A stretch of DNA of 8,196 nt from assembly GCA_030635565.1 (NCBI GenBank), contig DAOVYP010000078.1:1-8196 (forward strand), read 5' to 3'. This document shows positions 5,290 through 8,196 of the stretch, in pieces. Below the pieces are notes generated by a model. The model ran no database searches. It worked only from the letters and a program-made list of their open reading frames with translations, and had not been told where the DNA came from. The stretch is from Spirochaeta sp. (GTDB taxonomy: Bacteria > Spirochaetota > Spirochaetia > DSM-2461). Position numbers and translations under genes: made by a program. Position 1 is the stretch's first letter. Each line of letters starts with the position of its first letter.

Positions 5290-6999
5290 ATGTATATCGA
5301 TATCGTCCCTAACCGTAAGTCACCTCCGGCGGTTTTGCTTCGAAAGTCCAAGCGCGAGAACGGAAAAATTGTCAAAACCACCATCGCCAACCTTTCAAGC
5401 TGCCCTCCCGAGGCCATTAAAGCATTCCAAATGGCGCTTAAGGGAATACAGATGGTGCCCAAAGAGGGATTCTTCCATATCGATCGATCCCTTCCTCACG
5501 GTCACGTCCAGGCGGTTTTAGGCATGATGCGGCATTTGGGGATGGATCAATTGCTCTCATCGCGTCCGTGCCCGGAACGTGATCTGGTTCTGGCAATGAT
5601 CGCTCAACGAATCCTCACCCCTTGTTCGAAGTTGGCCACCACACGAGTGTGGCACGAAACAACACTCGCGCAGGAGCTCAAAGTCGAGGATGCGGGTGTT
5701 GATGAACTCTATGGTGCTTTGGACTGGTTGCTGCACCGGCAATCGCGTATCGAGAAGAAACTGGCCAATAGGCATCTGGAAGAGGGGGCAAAAATCCTTT
5801 TTGATGTTTCGAGTTCTTCATACCATGGGCACCATTGTATCCTGGCGACCTATGGATATAACCGGGACGGAGAAAAACTCCCCAGTATCGTCTACGGTCT
5901 ATTAACCGACGCTCAAGGTCGCCCTGTAGCGGTGGATGTCTATCCGGGAAACACAGCGGACCCCGGGACCGTTCCGGACCAAATCGAAAAACTTCGTGAG
6001 CAATTCGGGTTACAGCGGGTGGTCCTGGTAGGAGACCGGGGTATGTTAACCCAGACGCAGATTGAGAATCTCAAGACCTATCCGGGTTTGGGGTGGATCT
6101 CGGCGTTACGTTTTTCCGCTGTCCGCAGCCTGACCGAAGCAGGTGCTTTCCAGCCCTCACTGTTCGATCGATATGGGTTGGCGGAAATCAGCAGCGAGGC
6201 ATATCCGGGGGAACGCTTGATCGTCTGCTTCAACCCCGCCCTGGCTCAAGACCGTAAACGTAAACGCGAGGAGTTGCTCATAGCGACCGAGTCGGATCTG
6301 ATGAGAATTGCCTCACAGGTGAAGCGGCGTACCAAGACTCCCATGGCCGCTGATGAAATCGGTGTACGTGTCGGCAAGATCATCAACCGTCACAAGATGG
6401 GGAAACACTTTCAACTGACTATCGAAGAGAATCTTCTGAGCTTTGAACGGGACGCCGGATCGATCCAACGGGAAGCCGAGAGTGATGGAATCTACATTGT
6501 ACGCACCAGCGAAAGCAGTACCATGCTCAGTGCCGAAGATACGGTGAGAACCTACAAGAGCTTAGGTCAGGTGGAACAGGCCTTTCGGTGTATCAAGAGT
6601 CTTGACTTGCAGGTACGCCCGATCCGGCACCGCACCGAACCCCATGTCCGTTCTCACATCTTTTTATGCATGCTGGCCTATTATCTTCAGTGGCACATGC
6701 GAAAGGCGCTCTCGTCAGTCCTGTTTCAGGATGATGAACTTGATGTGGATCGGTGGACACGTGACGCAGTTGCTCAAGCCGAACCCTCCCACTCGTTCCG
6801 GGCGAAGAAGCTTACAAAGAAGACACCCGAAGGGTGGCCGGTCCACAGTTTTGAAACGCTGCTCAAGAATCTCTCAACACGCTGCCGAAACACGTGCCGG
6901 ACAGGTGAGGGGAAAACGATGATTCAATTCGATCAGCTGACAGAATCAACACCTTTCCAGGCCCACGTCTTCAAACTGCTTGAAATCTACCAGCAATAG
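5290..6999 (+). CDS. IS1634-family DDE transposase
   Basis: This 569-residue transposase of the IS4 superfamily cuts and joins the element's ends. With numbering from 5290, the first catalytic aspartate is D172 in LFDVSSSSYHG, the second is D249 in LVGDRGM, and the glutamate is E429 in YKSLGQVEQAFR, followed by RPIRHRTEPHVRSHI typical of the family. The roughly 180-residue stretch between D249 and E429 is the beta-rich insertion seen in IS4-like enzymes. The N-terminal MYIDIVPNRKSPPAVLLR fits relatives. An ATG at 5266 in the same frame would add eight residues, but it lies between the -35 and -10 boxes, so it would not be on the mRNA; 5290 is chosen. No ribosome-binding sequence precedes either. 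Length is full and the frame unbroken. Confidence 0.93.
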   Translation: MYIDIVPNRKSPPAVLLRKSKRENGKIVKTTIANLSSCPPEAIKAFQMALKGIQMVPKEGFFHIDRSLPHGHVQAVLGMMRHLGMDQLLSSRPCPERDLVLAMIAQRILTPCSKLATTRVWHETTLAQELKVEDAGVDELYGALDWLLHRQSRIEKKLANRHLEEGAKILFDVSSSSYHGHHCILATYGYNRDGEKLPSIVYGLLTDAQGRPVAVDVYPGNTADPGTVPDQIEKLREQFGLQRVVLVGDRGMLTQTQIENLKTYPGLGWISALRFSAVRSLTEAGAFQPSLFDRYGLAEISSEAYPGERLIVCFNPALAQDRKRKREELLIATESDLMRIASQVKRRTKTPMAADEIGVRVGKIINRHKMGKHFQLTIEENLLSFERDAGSIQREAESDGIYIVRTSESSTMLSAEDTVRTYKSLGQVEQAFRCIKSLDLQVRPIRHRTEPHVRSHIFLCMLAYYLQWHMRKALSSVLFQDDELDVDRWTRDAVAQAEPSHSFRAKKLTKKTPEGWPVHSFETLLKNLSTRCRNTCRTGEGKTMIQFDQLTESTPFQAHVFKLLEIYQQ

Positions 7000-7063
7000 A
7001 GTGTACCCAGTAAATCTGCATTTGGAATTGTATCTAACTGATTGTTCGATATGGAGTTATGTA

Positions 7064-7085
7064 TGTTTTTCCCCAAGAACTTCGG
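7064..7085 (-). repeat. Right terminal inverted repeat
   Basis: Ends CCCCAAGAACTTCGG on the plus strand. Its reverse complement matches 5132-5153 at 18 of 22 positions, with the outer nine bases identical. Confidence 0.9.
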
Positions 7086-7091
7086 ACTAGT
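7086..7091. repeat. Target-site duplication, right copy (ACTAGT)
   Basis: Second copy of the 6-bp flank of the insertion sequence. Joining one copy restores the pre-insertion order: lipoprotein codons, GAC TAG stop, then GTTGTTTCCC. Confidence 0.85.
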
Positions 7092-7290
7092 GTTGTTTCC
7101 CGCCAGATCGCACTCAGGAACTGCAGCAGGAGGGACTGTCCGGGAGTATGGAGAAATGCTGCCCGATGTTCGTCGGAACGGAGCCTTTAGGCGAGTACCG
7201 CTAGAACGAGGGTGGCAATTTCGCAATGCTCTCGGACAGTCCCTCCCCCCGTATGCGGCACTTTCCAACACAAGGTATCAGCGGGACAAC
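7092..7290. repeat. Large imperfect palindrome, possible MITE or REP-like element
   Basis: The core, 7129-7246, is a 118-base palindrome. GGAGGGACTGTCCGGGAG (7129-7146) pairs with 7229-7246 over 18 positions, the one mismatch being a G-T pair, and three more pairs extend inward. Further inside, GAAAT/ATTTC (7153/7218), TGCC/GGCA (7160/7214), GTTC/GAAC (7168/7204), CGGAAC/GTACCG (7174/7195, five of six) and GCC/GGC around the central TTTA loop (7186-7189) continue the helix to the exact centre. Weaker similarity continues outside: 7117-7128 against 7254-7266 (GGAA..TGC.GCA) and GTTGTTTCCCGC (7092-7103) against GCGGGACAAC (7281-7290). It fills the gap between convergent genes, has no T-run after the stem, and encodes no convincing protein. 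It could be a non-autonomous transposon or a structured RNA. Confidence 0.7.
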
Positions 7291-7297
7291 CCACTTG

Positions 7298-7801
7298 TTA
7301 ATAACCCTCCGGCGGTCGATTGGGGCGAACCTCCGGCTCGCCGTCCCCGGGCGCGTTCGGTCCGTACCAGTTATCAAAAGCAATGCGTCCGAAAATAGGA
7401 AAATAGAAGAAATTGCCCTTGTATGCCCGGCTCAAAGCCACCAGAGATATGACAAGATAGGCAATATTCAACGCGACGACGAACGCCAGATAGGCCCAGA
7501 ACGAATTATAGAATCCGAAGTCCCTTACCAGGTTGCGAATCAGCCAGAACAGCAGCCCGGCATTGGCAACCGTTACCGGAATCTGAGAGCTGAGGGATTG
7601 GAGGGCATGAAAGGCCACAAACCTCGATTTCTTTTTGTGAATTCCGTAATAAATTCCTGCGGCAATCAGATTCAGGAAAGGAAAGGGCAATCCGATGCCC
7701 CAGGCGGCGAACATCATGAAGTACGCCCCCATGGCATCTTCCCTTTCCCGCCGGGGAATCTCATCCGGCTGCGGTAATGTGATTGATATTTCTTCGTTCA
7801 T
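7298..7801 (-). CDS. DUF4870 (Tic20-like) membrane protein
   Basis: This 167-residue inner-membrane protein of unknown function has three or four hydrophobic segments, about 26-54 (GAYFMMFAAWGIGLPFPFLN onwards), 72-90, and 101-124. The signature HKKKSRFVAFHALQSL (55-70) between the first two segments is the hallmark of DUF4870 proteins, which are distantly related to Tic20. The C-terminal tail (about 143-167) is hydrophilic and Pro/Gly-rich. The ATG at 7801 has no ribosome site next to it (GGAGGAG lies about 21 bases upstream, too far), but TATAAT ends 7 bases before it. An internal ATG at codon 24 has GGGAAG upstream and is a possible alternative. The gene is convergent with the lipoprotein gene and follows the DUF4389 gene on the same strand; such short membrane proteins may work together. 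Confidence 0.85.
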   Translation of the reverse strand: MNEEISITLPQPDEIPRREREDAMGAYFMMFAAWGIGLPFPFLNLIAAGIYYGIHKKKSRFVAFHALQSLSSQIPVTVANAGLLFWLIRNLVRDFGFYNSFWAYLAFVVALNIAYLVISLVALSRAYKGNFFYFPIFGRIAFDNWYGPNAPGDGEPEVRPNRPPEGY

Positions 7802-7808
7802 CTTATGG

Positions 7809-7814
7809 ATTATA
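7809..7814 (-). promoter_or_regulatory. -10 box of the DUF4870 gene
   Basis: A perfect TATAAT on the minus strand (7814-7809) ends 7 bases before the ATG at 7801, again implying a leaderless mRNA. No -35 box is recognisable 16-18 bases upstream. Confidence 0.4.
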
Positions 7815-7824
7815 GCCTGTTTCT

Positions 7825-7882
7825 CCTCCGGAGCCTCGGGTGAATCGCAGAAATTGATTCGCCCGAGGTGAACGGCCGGAGG
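7825..7882. repeat. Nested hairpin in the DUF4389-DUF4870 gap
   Basis: CCTCGGGTGAATC (7834-7846) and GATTCGCCCGAGG (7856-7868) form a 13-position stem with one T-G pair around a 9-base loop. Outside it, CCTCCGG (7825-7831) pairs with CCGGAGG (7876-7882). On the minus strand it follows the DUF4389 stop and lies just upstream of the TATAAT box. There is no T-run, so it is not a standard terminator; it could still stop or attenuate read-through, or be an operator. Confidence 0.5.
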
Positions 7883-7897
7883 TCAGCAAAATCTGAA

Positions 7898-8196
7898 TTA
7901 CTCCTGCCCGTTGAACGGGGGATAATCGTCGGTGTAGTAAGAGAGGTAAAGGGAAACCCTCATGCTCCAGCGGAGATATCGCATGATGAAATCATACATG
8001 CTTTCGGGAAATTTGCCGGTGAAGAGAATGGCCCACCAGGCCAGGAACAGCACGATTTCGACGGCAATACCGAAGAAGCTCAGAAGAAATCCATGTGGTA
8101 TACCGACGTATATCCAGCCGAACAGAGCTCTCACCAGAACCAGGCCCCGGCCGACACTCCCGGGATTCTCGAATTCGATTGTGGCATCATCGCTGC
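7898..8196 (-). CDS. DUF4389 membrane protein (5' end beyond the window)
   Basis: About 99 codons are visible in an open minus-strand frame that runs off the right edge. GTG at 8134 could be read as a start, but the frame stays open upstream and gives SDDATIEFENPGSVGRGLVL, a hydrophilic lead that joins smoothly to VRALFGWIYVGIPHGF, so the true start is probably just outside the window. The hydrophobic stretch ALFGWIYVGIPHGFLLSFFG and the next one (about IAVEIVLFLAWWAILFTGKFP) are membrane segments; ILFTGKFPESMYDFIMRYLRWSMRV and the final TDDYPPF are the DUF4389 pattern. The function of the family is unknown. It precedes the DUF4870 gene by 96 bases, a pairing that suggests co-expression. Confidence 0.85.
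   Translation of the reverse strand, partial: SDDATIEFENPGSVGRGLVLVRALFGWIYVGIPHGFLLSFFGIAVEIVLFLAWWAILFTGKFPESMYDFIMRYLRWSMRVSLYLSYYTDDYPPFNGQE

Larger units (their letters stand above)
5132..7085 (+). mobile_element. Complete IS1634-family insertion sequence
   Basis: The element is 1954 bp between its inverted-repeat tips, begins with C as ISs of this family do, carries one long DDE transposase gene, and is flanked by matching 6-bp ACTAGT copies. Length, ends, duplication and single gene all agree with the IS1634 group as I know it. The reading frame, promoter and both ends are intact, so it looks recent and potentially active. Inside it, 5154-5254 and 7000-7063 hold no further gene that I can see. 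It lies between the lipoprotein gene and the palindromic element at 7092-7290. Confidence 0.92.

Noticed and set aside
7129..7246. Palindrome as a bidirectional intrinsic terminator
   Set aside because: There is no T-run on either strand after the stem, and it is far longer and more elaborate than a terminator hairpin.
7042..7777. Plus-strand open frames across the right end of the insertion sequence, the palindrome and the DUF4870 gene
   Set aside because: They cross element borders, have low-complexity Arg/Pro-rich products with no domain, and overlap the clear minus-strand DUF4870 gene.
8132..8134. GTG start for the DUF4389 protein
   Set aside because: The frame remains open upstream to the window edge with a plausible N-terminal lead, so the gene is better described as cut off.
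1..8196. CRISPR array, tRNA or rRNA genes
   Set aside because: I saw no regularly spaced direct repeats and no cloverleaf or rRNA-like stretch on either strand.

Overview
The window looks like a stretch of bacterial chromosome of moderate, slightly GC-rich composition. The gene mix is a Lol-type lipoprotein with an unusual META-like domain, a DUF4389 plus DUF4870 membrane pair, a VapBC toxin-antitoxin pair and an IS1634-type insertion sequence. I lean towards an environmental spirochaete (Spirochaetota). That rests on the feel of the DUF4389/DUF4870 and lipoprotein sequences, not on a marker gene, so it is a weak assignment.

Layout from left to right. Positions 1-113 hold the 5' end of a minus-strand gene that probably starts with a signal or membrane segment. 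Divergent from it is an AMP-forming acyl-CoA synthetase (182-1843), followed closely by a small protein of unknown function (1870-2208). A toxin-antitoxin operon comes next: vapB (2314-2562) abuts vapC (2563-2985), with a 13-bp inverted-repeat operator at 2255-2294. A PLP-dependent aminotransferase of the LysN/2-aminoadipate type (3037-4227) and a META-domain lipoprotein (4273-5130) follow on the same strand. A complete IS1634-family element (5132-7085) has imperfect 22-bp terminal inverted repeats and a 6-bp target duplication, ACTAGT, on both sides. It landed on the lipoprotein stop codon without destroying the gene. Between the insertion sequence and the convergent minus-strand genes lies a large palindromic element (core 7129-7246, with weaker outer arms at 7092 and 7290). 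The window ends with two minus-strand membrane protein genes, DUF4870 (7298-7801) and a DUF4389 protein cut off by the window edge (7898-8196).

Two general features stand out. First, six genes have no convincing Shine-Dalgarno sequence, and each has a plausible -10 box ending only 5-7 bases before its start codon, four of them with a TTG-type -35 box exactly 17 bases further upstream. That is the layout of leaderless transcripts. Second, the non-coding gaps are rich in inverted repeats (around the start of the small unknown gene, the vapB operator, the 7.1-7.3 kb palindrome, and the DUF4389-DUF4870 gap).

Apart from VapB-VapC, and perhaps the DUF4389/DUF4870 pair, the genes do not form one pathway; they look like ordinary chromosomal genes interrupted by mobile DNA. 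I did not find a clear new defence or biosynthetic system. The best candidates for something undescribed are the palindromic element and the leaderless promoter pattern.
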